In this document: positions 8,616-16,616 of the stretch, in pieces
How the letters are laid out: the number at the start of each line of letters is the position of its first letter
Position numbering within the stretch: the stretch's first letter is position 1
NCBI GenBank assembly: GCA_030447955.1
Contig: JAUJNY010000001.1
Span: 185,209-249,208, forward strand
Length of the DNA: 64,000 nt
Source: Jiangellales bacterium
GTDB taxonomy: Bacteria; Actinomycetota; Actinomycetes; Jiangellales; Jiangellaceae
Direction: 5' to 3'
Notes under the pieces: model-generated
The model's input: only the letters and a program-made list of their open reading frames with translations
What the model was told of the DNA's origin: nothing
The model's database searches: none
Program-made: the position numbers and the translations under genes

Positions 8616-9521
8616 CTACCGTGAACGCCCGATCCTCGGATCGAGCACGTCGCGCAGACCGTCCCCGAGCACGTTGAGCCCGAGCACCGCCAGACTGATC
8701 GCCAGACCGGGCAGCACCATGAGCATTGGGGCACTCTGCAGGAACAGCCGGCTCTGGTTGATCATCGTGCCCCACTCCGGCGTCGGTGGCTGCGCCCCCA
8801 AGCCGAAGAAACCGAGCGCCGCCAGCGCCAGCACCATCCGTCCGGCGTGAAGGCTCGCCAGGACGACCACGGGGGACACGACGTTGGGCGCGATGTGGCG
8901 GATCATCAGGCGGCGGTCACTCGCGCCGAGGGCGAGGGAGGCCCTGACGAAGTCCCGCTCCCGCGCTGATAGGACCAAGCCACGCACGACGCGGGCGTAC
9001 TCAGCCCATGAGATGGCAACCAAGGCCAGGAACACGTTCACCACGCCCGGCCCCAGCGTCCCCACGACGGCGAGGTACAGCACGAGGGAGGGGAAGGCGA
9101 GCAGCACGTCGACCACGCGCATGACCATCGTGTCGAGGAAACCGCCGTAGAACCCCGAGACGATGCCGACGAGAACGCCGACGACCATCACCACAAGGGT
9201 CGCCAGCCCCGCGATCCCCAGTGACCACCGCGCACCGAACAGCAATCTGCTGAGGAGGTCCCGGCCGAGCTCGTCGGTGCCGAGCAGGTGTTCGCCGCTT
9301 GGGCCGGCGAGACGCAAGGTGGCGTCCACAGCCGCTGGGTCGTGCGGGGCGAGCACCGGGGCGAACACCGCCGCCAGAACAAGAGAACCCACCAGCAGCA
9401 GGCCGGTCACGGCAAGTGGATCGCTCAGCAGCTGCCGCAGCGGTTTTCGCGGGGGAGCGACGTCTTCCACCGGCCCGTACCTGTCCCCCACGGCTCCCGC
9501 GGCCGCCAACTCACCGGCCAT
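8616..9521 (-). CDS. Peptide/nickel-type ABC transporter permease (DppC-like)
   Basis: Inner-membrane permease of 301 residues. It has the N-terminal OppC/DppC region (VLAPHDPAAVDATLRL, HLLGTDELGRDLLSRLLFG) and six predicted membrane helices. The EAA coupling loop, which contacts the ATPase, is ASLALGASDRRLMIRHIAPN near residue 200. Its ATG at 9521 lies 11 bp inside the 3' end of dppB, so translation is coupled. Last gene of the minus-strand half of the transporter. Confidence 0.9.
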   Translation of the reverse strand: MAGELAAAGAVGDRYGPVEDVAPPRKPLRQLLSDPLAVTGLLLVGSLVLAAVFAPVLAPHDPAAVDATLRLAGPSGEHLLGTDELGRDLLSRLLFGARWSLGIAGLATLVVMVVGVLVGIVSGFYGGFLDTMVMRVVDVLLAFPSLVLYLAVVGTLGPGVVNVFLALVAISWAEYARVVRGLVLSARERDFVRASLALGASDRRLMIRHIAPNVVSPVVVLASLHAGRMVLALAALGFFGLGAQPPTPEWGTMINQSRLFLQSAPMLMVLPGLAISLAVLGLNVLGDGLRDVLDPRIGRSR

Positions 9522-10467
9522 GGCGTTCCCGACTGGCGCTCAACCGCACCCGCGGGTCGAGCCGCACGTAGAGCAGGTCGACGAGCAGGTTGACAAGCAC
9601 GAACACCGTCCCCGTGAACACGACGAAGCCCTGGATGACCGGATAGTCGCGGTCGAAGATCGAGTCGACGACGAACCTGCCAACTCCCGGCCAGGCGAAG
9701 ACCGTCTCGACGATGACCGTGCCCGTCACGAATCCCGCGAGCACCAGCCCAGCCACCGTCACAACCGGGATGAGCGCGTTCCGCAGCGCGTGCTGAAAGA
9801 TGATCGAGTGCCACGGCAGGCCCATGGCGCGGGCGGTACGGACGTAGTCCTCACCGAGGACTTCGAGCATGCTCGACCGCGTGAGGCGCATCAGGCTTGC
9901 CACCGTCGTCAGCGCCAGCGTGAGGACGGGCAACACGAGGTGTTCCAGCCCGCCGCGCCCGGCGACGGGGAGCAGGTCCAGGTTGACCGAGAGCACGATG
10001 ATCAACAGATAAGCGAGCACGAAGGTGGGCATCGAGTCGCCCAGGAGGGCGGCCACCCGCGACCCGTGGTCGATGAACGTGTTCCGTCGCAAAGCCGACA
10101 GGACGCCGATGAGCACGGCCAGCACGACGGCGAGGGCAAAGGCCGGGAGCGTGATCTGCAGAGTGGCTGGGATCCGCGCGGTGAGCTCGTCAAGGACCGG
10201 CCCCCCGGTGCGGAACGATGTGCCCAGGTCGCCTCTCAAGAGGCCGACTACGAAAGTCGCGTACTGCACGAGGATCGGGTCGTTGAGCCCGTTGGCCTCC
10301 CTGAACTCGGCGAGTTGGCGAGGAGTCGGCGGCTCGTCCTGCTGCCGGCCAAGGATCAGCTTGGCCGGGTCCCCTGGGGACAGGCTGGAGAGCAGGAAGG
10401 CGACTAAGGAGATGCCGAGCAAGACGGGAATCAGTGACAGCGCGCGCCGCCCGACATAGCTCCTCAT
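9511..10467 (-). CDS. Peptide/nickel-type ABC transporter permease (DppB-like)
   Basis: Permease partner of DppC, 318 residues. Typical DppB features are the start MRSYVGRRALSLIPVLLGIS, the SLSPGDPAKLILG extracytoplasmic segment, ARIPATLQITLPAFALAVV, and the EAA loop TARAMGLPWHSIIFQHALRN near residue 215. Six membrane helices are expected. The gene lies 46 bp downstream of the binding protein, in a probable operon binding protein-DppB-DppC. Confidence 0.9.
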   Translation of the reverse strand: MRSYVGRRALSLIPVLLGISLVAFLLSSLSPGDPAKLILGRQQDEPPTPRQLAEFREANGLNDPILVQYATFVVGLLRGDLGTSFRTGGPVLDELTARIPATLQITLPAFALAVVLAVLIGVLSALRRNTFIDHGSRVAALLGDSMPTFVLAYLLIIVLSVNLDLLPVAGRGGLEHLVLPVLTLALTTVASLMRLTRSSMLEVLGEDYVRTARAMGLPWHSIIFQHALRNALIPVVTVAGLVLAGFVTGTVIVETVFAWPGVGRFVVDSIFDRDYPVIQGFVVFTGTVFVLVNLLVDLLYVRLDPRVRLSASRERHGR

Positions 10468-10513
10468 CGGCGAGCGGCGCTCGTTGGTCCCACTGGCCGC
10501 CTCCTGCTCCCGC

Positions 10514-12175
10514 TCACTCCGCCAGGTACACCGACGCCCAGCGCTGGTTGGTGCCGGATGGGTGTACCTCGAGACCCCGCACCTTGTCGCTCATCGCGAA
10601 GATGCGATAACCCCCGGCGAGTGGAATCGCGGCAACTTCCACGTCGACGAGCTCGTGCATGGCCTTGGCCGACACACGCTGGAGCTTCTGCATGCTCTTC
10701 GCGTTCAGCGTCTGCTCGATGAGCGCGTCGAACTTCGTGTCGGCTCCAGGCGAGATGATCTTGGCGTTCGGGACAAACTCTGCGGCTTTGGAGTAAAAGC
10801 GCAGCGCCATCAAGAAGGCGGGATTGGCGTCATTCTGGTTCGGTAACGACAGGTCAAGGTCGTAGTCGCCGGCTTCCAGGGCTTCGGTGTAGGCACCTGG
10901 ATCGAGCTGGTTGACCTTGCCGTCGATGCCGACCTCGCGCAACTGCGCCTGGACGAACTCGGCAGTCGTCAGGTCCACCCCACTGAAGATGATTTCCAGC
11001 TTGAGCGGCTCCCCGTCCTTGGTGCGGATGCCGTCGCCCTCGCGGGTCCAACCGGCCTCGTCGAGCAGCCGCGCGGCTTCCTCCGGGTCGTAGTCGATGC
11101 CCTTCACCATGTCGGCGTAGTCACCAAGCACGGCGGGCGGTGCCACCGTGTTGACCTCCTCGGCGTTGCCGGCGAGCACGCCATTGACGTACGCCGAGGT
11201 GTCCATCGCCGCGGCCACGGCCCGGCGCAGCTTTGGGTCGGCCAGCAACTTCGGGTTGCCGTCGGCGTCGCGGCGGGCGACGTACATCAGGTGGACGTTT
11301 CCGACGGGGCCGTTCTGGACTGCGATCCCCTCCTGACCCTCGACGTCGGACAGGACGCCCTGGGGCACGTCGTTGATGACGTCCACCTCGCCGTTCTGGA
11401 GAGCCAGCACACGGGTGGTGTCGTCCGGGAAGAAGCGAAAAGTGATCTTGTCCAGCTTGGCCGGCTCACCCCAGTAGTTCTCGTTCCGCTCGACCACGAG
11501 CTCTTCTTCGGCGGTGTAGCTCGCCACCTTGAATGGCCCGGTGCACGTAACGTTGATGTCGCGGAGCGGGTCGTCCTTCGGGGAGATGATCGCGTAGGTC
11601 GGGTGGTTGATCTGCTCGACGAGGCGAAGGTTGCGCTGCTCTGGGGTGATGTCGACGCTGCGTTCGTCCACGACCTCGGCAGAGTCCTTGCCAAGGAAGC
11701 TGAAGCCGACGGCGGGCTCCTCGACCGTGTAGTCGATCGCCGCCTTGACGTCCTCGGCCTTCAGGGGGCGACCGTCGCTGAAGGTCACGTCGTCCCGCAA
11801 GGTAAAGCGGAAGGTGTTGTTTCCGACCAGCTTCCACTTGGTGGCGAGCATGGGTTCCACTTGGAAGTCTGTGCCCAGGTGGACGAGCGTCTCGCAGACG
11901 TCAGCGTTCAGCGGGTAGTTCGGGCGCCGCTTGCGGTCCTCCGGAGCGTCGACCCATGGGTCGGCCGCGACACCCACGACGAGCTCCTGTACCGCCGCCG
12001 GCTGGGCCGACTGGTCGTTCGGGGGCGGGGTGTTCTCGGCGGCGCTATCGCCTTCGGTGCTACCGCCGCAGGCGGCTGTGATAAACGTGAGCGCCACGAA
12101 GGGCGCGATCCAGCCCGCCCACCCCGATGGCCGATCTCCTGTCGCTCGGGTGCGCCGGACCGGCAGAAGCCTCAT
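10514..12175 (-). CDS. Family 5 extracellular solute-binding lipoprotein (DppA/OppA-like)
   Basis: Captures peptides or a related ligand outside the membrane and delivers it to DppBC. The 553-residue protein begins with a lipoprotein signal: Arg-rich start, hydrophobic IAPFVALTFITAACG, with the lipidated Cys near residue 36, then a Ser/Pro-rich linker. Family 5 motifs include VCETLVHLGTDFQVEPMLA, FTLRDDVTFSDGRPLKAEDV and FKVASYTAEEELVVERNENY. Full length for the family. The ligand cannot be inferred. First gene of the minus-strand half; its promoter lies between 12175 and 12328. Confidence 0.9.
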   Translation of the reverse strand: MRLLPVRRTRATGDRPSGWAGWIAPFVALTFITAACGGSTEGDSAAENTPPPNDQSAQPAAVQELVVGVAADPWVDAPEDRKRRPNYPLNADVCETLVHLGTDFQVEPMLATKWKLVGNNTFRFTLRDDVTFSDGRPLKAEDVKAAIDYTVEEPAVGFSFLGKDSAEVVDERSVDITPEQRNLRLVEQINHPTYAIISPKDDPLRDINVTCTGPFKVASYTAEEELVVERNENYWGEPAKLDKITFRFFPDDTTRVLALQNGEVDVINDVPQGVLSDVEGQEGIAVQNGPVGNVHLMYVARRDADGNPKLLADPKLRRAVAAAMDTSAYVNGVLAGNAEEVNTVAPPAVLGDYADMVKGIDYDPEEAARLLDEAGWTREGDGIRTKDGEPLKLEIIFSGVDLTTAEFVQAQLREVGIDGKVNQLDPGAYTEALEAGDYDLDLSLPNQNDANPAFLMALRFYSKAAEFVPNAKIISPGADTKFDALIEQTLNAKSMQKLQRVSAKAMHELVDVEVAAIPLAGGYRIFAMSDKVRGLEVHPSGTNQRWASVYLAE

Positions 12176-12306
12176 CGCCTGACCCCACTGTGTGTTGAGG
12201 CCTCCCGGTAGGGGTCGGCCGAGGCGAAAAAACTAAGCGCCGCTGCATCTATCGGTAAGTGCCGTCCGCACCTACGGCTGTCCGTCATCAGGGCGCGACG
12301 AAAGTA

Positions 12307-12324
12307 GTAGTAGTACGCTACTAC
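12307..12324. promoter_or_regulatory. Inverted repeat and -10 box upstream of the second TA pair
   Basis: GTAGTAG (12307-12313) and CTACTAC (12318-12324) form a perfect 7-bp inverted repeat with a 4-bp spacer, embedded in tandem GTA repeats. The box TACGCT (12314-12319) sits at its centre, 8 nt before the ATG at 12328, so a bound antitoxin would cover a leaderless promoter. Operator function is inferred from position and symmetry. Confidence 0.6.
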
Positions 12325-12327
12325 ACC

Positions 12328-12564
12328 ATGCTGACCGTGGCTGAGGTCGCCGTGCGTCTGCGCCGCGATCCCGAAACCATCAGGCGGTGGATCCGATCCG
12401 GCAAGTTGCCGGCCCGCAAGGTAGGCCTCCAGCACATGGTGGAGGAGGCGGACCTTCCCGGAGCGCAACACGACCGGGTGCCGGACGGGTGGGTGCGCAC
12501 CGCCACGGGGGAACCAATGCCGGACGTCGTCGCCGCCGTGCGGCGCAGCCGGTCCGCTCGCTGA
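12328..12564 (+). CDS. MerR/excisionase-type helix-turn-helix antitoxin
   Basis: A 78-residue DNA-binding protein: TVAEVAVRLRRDPETIRRWI is an excisionase-like winged-helix (HTH_17) and SGKLPARKVGLQHMVEEADL follows as the wing. The C-terminus is charged and probably contacts the toxin. The next gene is a PIN toxin starting directly after its stop, so it is read as the antitoxin of an excisionase-PIN pair rather than a phage excisionase; no integrase is nearby. The ATG at 12328 has no Shine-Dalgarno and appears leaderless. Confidence 0.8.
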   Translation: MLTVAEVAVRLRRDPETIRRWIRSGKLPARKVGLQHMVEEADLPGAQHDRVPDGWVRTATGEPMPDVVAAVRRSRSAR

Positions 12565-12963
12565 ATGCGCTTGATCGTCGACGCCAGCGTCGCCGTTCAA
12601 CTCGCCCTGTCGGAAACGGGCTTCCCGCTCCTCAGCGCCGGCCATGAGCTGGCCAGTCCTCCGTTGCTGTGGTCAGAGAGCTGCTCTGCGATCCATGAGC
12701 TGGGCTGGCGCGGGCAGGTGTCCGCAAAGCTCTTCGCGGTGGCGTTGGCGCGCGTGCTGGAGATGCCCGTCGAGCGGATGGACCCGGACGGTCTGCACGC
12801 GGAGGCCTGGCGGATCGCGGACGAGGCCGGGTGGGCCAAGACTTACGACGCGGAGTACGTGGCCGCCGCTCGGCTCAGCGGGCGGCCGCTGCTCACCCTG
12901 GACGGACGGCTACGGCGAGGCGCCGCGCGTTTCGTCGACGTTCGTACGCCGGCGGAGCTGTAG
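12565..12963 (+). CDS. PIN-domain ribonuclease toxin
   Basis: Toxin of the second TA pair, 132 residues, with the ATG immediately after the antitoxin stop. Acidic residues expected for PIN catalysis are present: Asp in LIVDASVAVQLAL near residue 6, Glu in LLWSESCSAIHEL near 38, Asp in KTYDAEYVAAARL near 94 and Asp in LLTLDGRLRRGA near 112. It appears complete. It is only distantly similar to the VapC at 1848, so the two loci are not a recent duplication. Confidence 0.85.
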   Translation: MRLIVDASVAVQLALSETGFPLLSAGHELASPPLLWSESCSAIHELGWRGQVSAKLFAVALARVLEMPVERMDPDGLHAEAWRIADEAGWAKTYDAEYVAAARLSGRPLLTLDGRLRRGAARFVDVRTPAEL

Positions 12964-12978
12964 CGCGAACCGGCCTCA

Positions 12979-14376
12979 CTACCGCGACGTCCGCTCCGAA
13001 ATGGTGGCGATCCGCTGCAGGACCGCGCCAGCGAAATCCTTGGCATCGTGGATGCCGATCTTGGGGGACGGTCCCGTGAGCGTGTGCACCGTAACGACCG
13101 CCACGGTCCGGCCCGACTCCACCGCGACAACCTGCTGGATTCGATGCTGATCAGACGCTGCCGGCGCACCTAGGTCAAAGACCGTCATCATGGTCTCGAA
13201 GCCTCCCGTACCAAACCCCATGCCGATCGGGCCCGAAATGCCGTCCGAGGGCCGGACTCGATGTCCGTCGACAACACAGGTATCGAGCCCCCGATACAGC
13301 AGCTCGAAGGCGGCATCCGTCGTCGCTAGGTCGTCGAAGACCGCGATCTGCGACACCACGGCGTAGTCGTCGCCGGCTGCCAGGACCCGGCGCGGCCAAC
13401 CAAGGTCTGCTGGGACGCATCCAACCCAGTCCACGGCGGGCGGGAGATCCGCCACCCTCCGCAGGTCGAGGCCGGTGAACTGCAGATCCTCAGCGGTGAG
13501 GAAGGCCGCTTCGGGAACGGTGCCGGTCGAGGCCGGGATGACGGGTGAGACAACGAACGCCGGGAGGTCGCGCAACCGGGTGAGGACGGCGGTCGCCAGA
13601 TCCGTTGCGCTCCGCTCGGGCAGGACGTCTTGTTCAAAGGTGCGCAGCGTCACCACAGCGGCTGCCCGGCCGGTCCAGGCCACCACGGCGTACTCGCGGC
13701 GACCCGCGGGGTACTCCGGAGAGTCGGGGAGCTGGTAGCCGTACACGCGTGCCTCACCGCCCCGCTCGACGATCAGAGCCTCGGAAGTGTTGGACTCGCA
13801 CCCAGCGATCGGGGCGGCGAGGTCGGCCCCCGCAGCAGCGGCATGAGCATCCGTCGGCCACACCGAGATTTGCGACTCGACGACCGCACCTCCGTCATCC
13901 CGGCGCAGCACTCCTCGGGTCGCCCAGCGGTCGTCGTAGGTGCACCCACCCCAGTCGAAGTCTTCCGCCACGTCGGCTGACTCCCGCCAGGCTGCTGCGG
14001 ACCACGGGTCGAGGGCGGCCTCCACGTCAGCCGCGGTGAGGAAGGCCGATGCCGGCACCGTGGTGGTCGAGGGCGTCGTCGTGGGCGGCTGCGTGTTCGT
14101 CCGTGTCGTCGTCCCCGATGCCGTGGGTGACGAGAGCGAGGAGCCGTTCGCCACCCCCTGTGCAGGGTCCTCGGCGACCGGCACCCGACCGGCGAGGCCG
14201 GCAACCCCGAGGACGACTGCGGCGACCGTCACCGCGGCGGACACCGCAACTCGGTAGCCACGCTGGACCCCGGCCCGCCGGATGAGTTCGGACGAGGTCG
14301 GCGCGTGGACGCGGGAGGCGATGTCGCGGGTCAGGTCGGTGAAGGCCCGGTCGAGGTTGCTCGGGTCGTCAGGCAT
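12979..14376 (-). CDS. Membrane-anchored protein with two tandem sensor-like domains, coupled to an ECF sigma factor
   Basis: A 465-residue protein of no assigned family. A short cytosolic part (residues 1-42), a single membrane helix (about 43-65, AVSAAVTVAAVVLGVAGLAG) and a Ser/Thr/Pro linker (75-110) precede two related extracytoplasmic domains. Each repeat starts with a FLTAxDL motif (VPASAFLTAADV; VPEAAFLTAEDL), has a DWxGC segment, a VVSQI or VESQI strand, a second Cys, and ends with AVVTL or AVVTV then a terminal helix. The two-Cys layout recalls the extracellular sensor domain of PknH-like kinases; that is inference. The ATG at 14376 overlaps the sigma-factor stop by 8 bp, suggesting a sigma-regulator pair. 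A longer N-terminus to 14442 would lie wholly inside the sigma gene. Confidence 0.75.
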   Translation of the reverse strand: MPDDPSNLDRAFTDLTRDIASRVHAPTSSELIRRAGVQRGYRVAVSAAVTVAAVVLGVAGLAGRVPVAEDPAQGVANGSSLSSPTASGTTTRTNTQPPTTTPSTTTVPASAFLTAADVEAALDPWSAAAWRESADVAEDFDWGGCTYDDRWATRGVLRRDDGGAVVESQISVWPTDAHAAAAGADLAAPIAGCESNTSEALIVERGGEARVYGYQLPDSPEYPAGRREYAVVAWTGRAAAVVTLRTFEQDVLPERSATDLATAVLTRLRDLPAFVVSPVIPASTGTVPEAAFLTAEDLQFTGLDLRRVADLPPAVDWVGCVPADLGWPRRVLAAGDDYAVVSQIAVFDDLATTDAAFELLYRGLDTCVVDGHRVRPSDGISGPIGMGFGTGGFETMMTVFDLGAPAASDQHRIQQVVAVESGRTVAVVTVHTLTGPSPKIGIHDAKDFAGAVLQRIATISERTSR

Positions 14377-14911
14377 GTCGTACCTCCGGGTCGTTGTCGG
14401 CAGCCGGTTCGGCCAAGAGCGGGGCGAGCGCTGCGCGACCACGCGAGAGCCGTGCCTTCACGGTCCCGGTGGCGACGCCCTCCACGTCGGCGATCTCCGC
14501 GACGGAGAGACCGGCGATGTGGTGCAGGACGAGGGCGCGCCGGGCTGACTCCGGGATCCGGGCGAGGGCAGCGACGAGGGAGGCCGACGCCAGGCTCGGC
14601 TCCGGGACGTCGGCCGGCGGGCCGTGTCGGACCAGCGCCCGAGCGGTGTTGCGCGCCTTCCGCCAGCGGCTGACGGCCAGGTTGTGCGCGACCCGACGCA
14701 CCCAACCGGCGGGGTCGTCGTACGCGGCGACGCGCGCCCAGCTCGTCCACGCGCGGAGGAAGGCGTCCTGGGCGACCTCTTGCGCCTCGGCCAGATCACC
14801 GGAGAGCGCGTAGACCTGCGCGACCACCCGACCGTACGTCGCCTCGTAGAGGTCGGCGAACGCCTCCCCGGCCGCCGCATCGGGCACGCCGCACCTCCGC
14901 TCCGTTACCAC
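14369..14911 (-). CDS. ECF RNA polymerase sigma factor
   Basis: A 180-residue alternative sigma factor that would direct RNA polymerase to a small regulon. Region 2 is FADLYEATYGRVVAQVYAL followed by AQEVAQDAFLRAWTSW and DPAGWVRRVAHNLAVSRWRK; region 4 is ALARIPESARRALVLHHIAG, SVAEIADVEGVATGTVKARL, SRGRAAL. The start is ambiguous: ATG at 14911 or a GTG a few codons in (before PDAAAGEAF). It is immediately upstream of, and overlaps, the sensor-like membrane protein. Confidence 0.88.
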   Translation of the reverse strand: MVTERRCGVPDAAAGEAFADLYEATYGRVVAQVYALSGDLAEAQEVAQDAFLRAWTSWARVAAYDDPAGWVRRVAHNLAVSRWRKARNTARALVRHGPPADVPEPSLASASLVAALARIPESARRALVLHHIAGLSVAEIADVEGVATGTVKARLSRGRAALAPLLAEPAADNDPEVRHA

Positions 14912-14989
14912 CGGACACGCCTGAGCGGGCGAGACGGTTGCGCCGCTCGCCTCGCTCAGGTCCTCGACCTCCGGCAGCCGACTCGGTTT

Positions 14990-15029
14990 GTCAGACCCAG
15001 ACCGGGTCCGGGCCCGGTGAGGGTCTGAC
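14990..15029. terminator. Long perfect hairpin downstream of the YihY gene
   Basis: A 40-bp interrupted palindrome: outer arms GTCAGACCC (14990-14998) and GGGTCTGAC (15021-15029), inner arms ACCGGG (15001-15006) and CCCGGT (15013-15018). It lies past the 3' end of the YihY gene and ahead of the ECF sigma gene, both on the minus strand. No T-tract follows on either strand, so it would act as a stem-only terminator or an operator; terminator is the simpler reading. Confidence 0.5.
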
Positions 15030-15070
15030 TAGTCGAGGAGGGATGGGCGCGGCGGTGCGGAGTTGGGCCG

Positions 15071-16093
15071 CTACCCCGTCGACGGTGGGGGGGTGTCGGC
15101 CTTGTTGGCGCCGCGTTGCCCCATGGGCTCGGGCTCACCCACCGTGGAGTCACGCAGCGTCTGCTGCTCGGACTCGGCGTTGATCTCGGCGCCGAGCAGG
15201 ATGATGAACGCGGTGACGAAGAACCACAGCATGAGCACCGCGACACCGGCCAGGCTGCCGTACGTGCGGCTGTAGGAGCCGAAGTTGTCGACGTACAACG
15301 AGAACGCGATCGAGGCGAGCACCCATACGATCGTGGCCACGACCGATCCGACGCTCACCCAGCCCAGCTTGGGGGCGTTGCGGTCGGGCGCAATGCGGTA
15401 GAGCACCGCCAGTGCGGCCATCACCGCGAGCACCAGACCGACCCAGCGGCCGACCTGCACGAGGGCCGTGACGACAGGCCCGAGGCCCAGCTGCTCAAGC
15501 AGCACGGGTAGCACTGCGACGAGTCCGATCGCGACGGCGAAGAACACGATGGCGCCCAGCGTGAGCAGCAGCGCGAGCCCCCGCTTTTTCACGAAGCTTC
15601 GGTTGTCCTGCTCGTCGTAGGCGATGTTGATGGCCTCCATCAGACCGGCCACCCCGCCGGAGGCGCTCCACAGCGCCAGCAGCACGCTGATGAGCAGGCC
15701 GAAGCTCAGCGCTCCCCCCGACCCGCTGGCGATGCCGCGCAGCTGGTCCGTCAGCAGCTCCTCCGCCGACTCCGGCAGCCCGCTGGCCAGGTCGGTGACC
15801 TGGCGTTCGACCTGCGCAGGGTCGGCCACCAGGCCGTAGATCGCCACGGCGGCGATCAGTGCGGGAAACAGCGCCAGGAACCACGCGTACGCGACGCCGC
15901 CCGCGACGAGTGGGATGTGGTCGACCTTGCTCTCGGCCCAGGCTCGCTTGACGATCTGCTTCCAGCCCTCGCGCGGGATGGACGTCGGACGCTCGGCCTG
16001 TCCCCCCGGGATGCCGGCACCTGCGGACGCACCGGTGGACGTGGCGGGCTCGGTGGACACGGTGGACTCCGGGGGATGCTGGGACGGGACCAC
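15071..16093 (-). CDS. YihY/BrkB family inner-membrane protein
   Basis: A 340-residue integral membrane protein of the YihY/virulence-factor BrkB family (once annotated RNase BN, which is not supported). The family block VDHIPLVAGGVAYAWFLALF near residue 60 is followed by about six membrane helices, and the late motif GSYSRTYGSLAGVAVLMLWF is diagnostic. The first 40 residues are hydrophilic and Pro/Ser-rich, and the C-terminal tail is charged. Function is unresolved for the family. Ends next to the 40-bp hairpin. Confidence 0.88.
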   Translation of the reverse strand: MVPSQHPPESTVSTEPATSTGASAGAGIPGGQAERPTSIPREGWKQIVKRAWAESKVDHIPLVAGGVAYAWFLALFPALIAAVAIYGLVADPAQVERQVTDLASGLPESAEELLTDQLRGIASGSGGALSFGLLISVLLALWSASGGVAGLMEAINIAYDEQDNRSFVKKRGLALLLTLGAIVFFAVAIGLVAVLPVLLEQLGLGPVVTALVQVGRWVGLVLAVMAALAVLYRIAPDRNAPKLGWVSVGSVVATIVWVLASIAFSLYVDNFGSYSRTYGSLAGVAVLMLWFFVTAFIILLGAEINAESEQQTLRDSTVGEPEPMGQRGANKADTPPPSTG

Positions 16094-16125
16094 GCCCGAA
16101 AATACGGCACCGGCTCGGCTGCTCT

Positions 16126-16140
16126 CTTGAATGGATCAAG
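16126..16140. promoter_or_regulatory. Possible Fur-type operator upstream of the fur-catalase operon
   Basis: CTTGA (16126-16130), ATGGA spacer, TCAAG (16136-16140) is a 5-5-5 inverted repeat in a locally AT-richer stretch, 24 bp before the chosen ATG of the Fur-family gene. Fur/CatR-type regulators commonly autoregulate, and this placement fits. Binding is inferred only. Confidence 0.4.
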
Positions 16141-16163
16141 TCTTCGGTGGCAGCATCACCGTG

Positions 16164-16616
16164 ATGACCCTTCTCGCCCCGACTGAGAACCGGCTGCGCG
16201 CCGCCGGCCTGCGGGTGACCCAGCCCCGGGTCACCGTGCTGCGGCTGCTGGAGTCGGGGGGCCACTTCACCGCCGAGGACGTCACCGCCGCGACTCACCG
16301 CCGGGTGTCCGTGCAGGGCGTCTACGACGTGCTGGACGCGCTGGTGGGCGCGGGCCTCGCCCGCCGGGTGGAGCCAGCCGGCAGCCCGATGCGGTACGAG
16401 GCTCGGGTCGGCGACAACCACCACCACGTGGTCTGCCGCCGCTGCGGCGCCGTCGCGGACGTCGACTGCGCGGTCGGCGCGGCGCCCTGCCTCGAGCCCT
16501 CTGCGCACGACGGTTTCCTCATCGACGAGGCCGAGATCGTCTTTTGGGGTACCTGCCCCGTCTGCCAGCCCACCCACCACCGCCAAGAGCCAACGCGAAG
16601 CGAGGACCAACCATGA
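16164..16616 (+). CDS. Fur-family regulator of catalase (FurA/CatR/PerR-like)
   Basis: A 150-residue metal-dependent repressor. Winged-helix part: [48 protein letters not shown]. Dimerisation and metal part: [10 protein letters not shown] near residues 86-95 and CPVC near 131-134, giving the CxxC pairs for a structural Zn site, and further His for a regulatory metal. The ATG at 16164 is preferred to one at 16131 because that one falls inside the putative operator. Its stop overlaps the catalase start by 4 bp, so it very likely controls the peroxide response, as in FurA-katG and CatR-catA loci. Confidence 0.88.
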   Translation: MTLLAPTENRLRAAGLRVTQPRVTVLRLLESGGHFTAEDVTAATHRRVSVQGVYDVLDALVGAGLARRVEPAGSPMRYEARVGDNHHHVVCRRCGAVADVDCAVGAAPCLEPSAHDGFLIDEAEIVFWGTCPVCQPTHHRQEPTRSEDQP

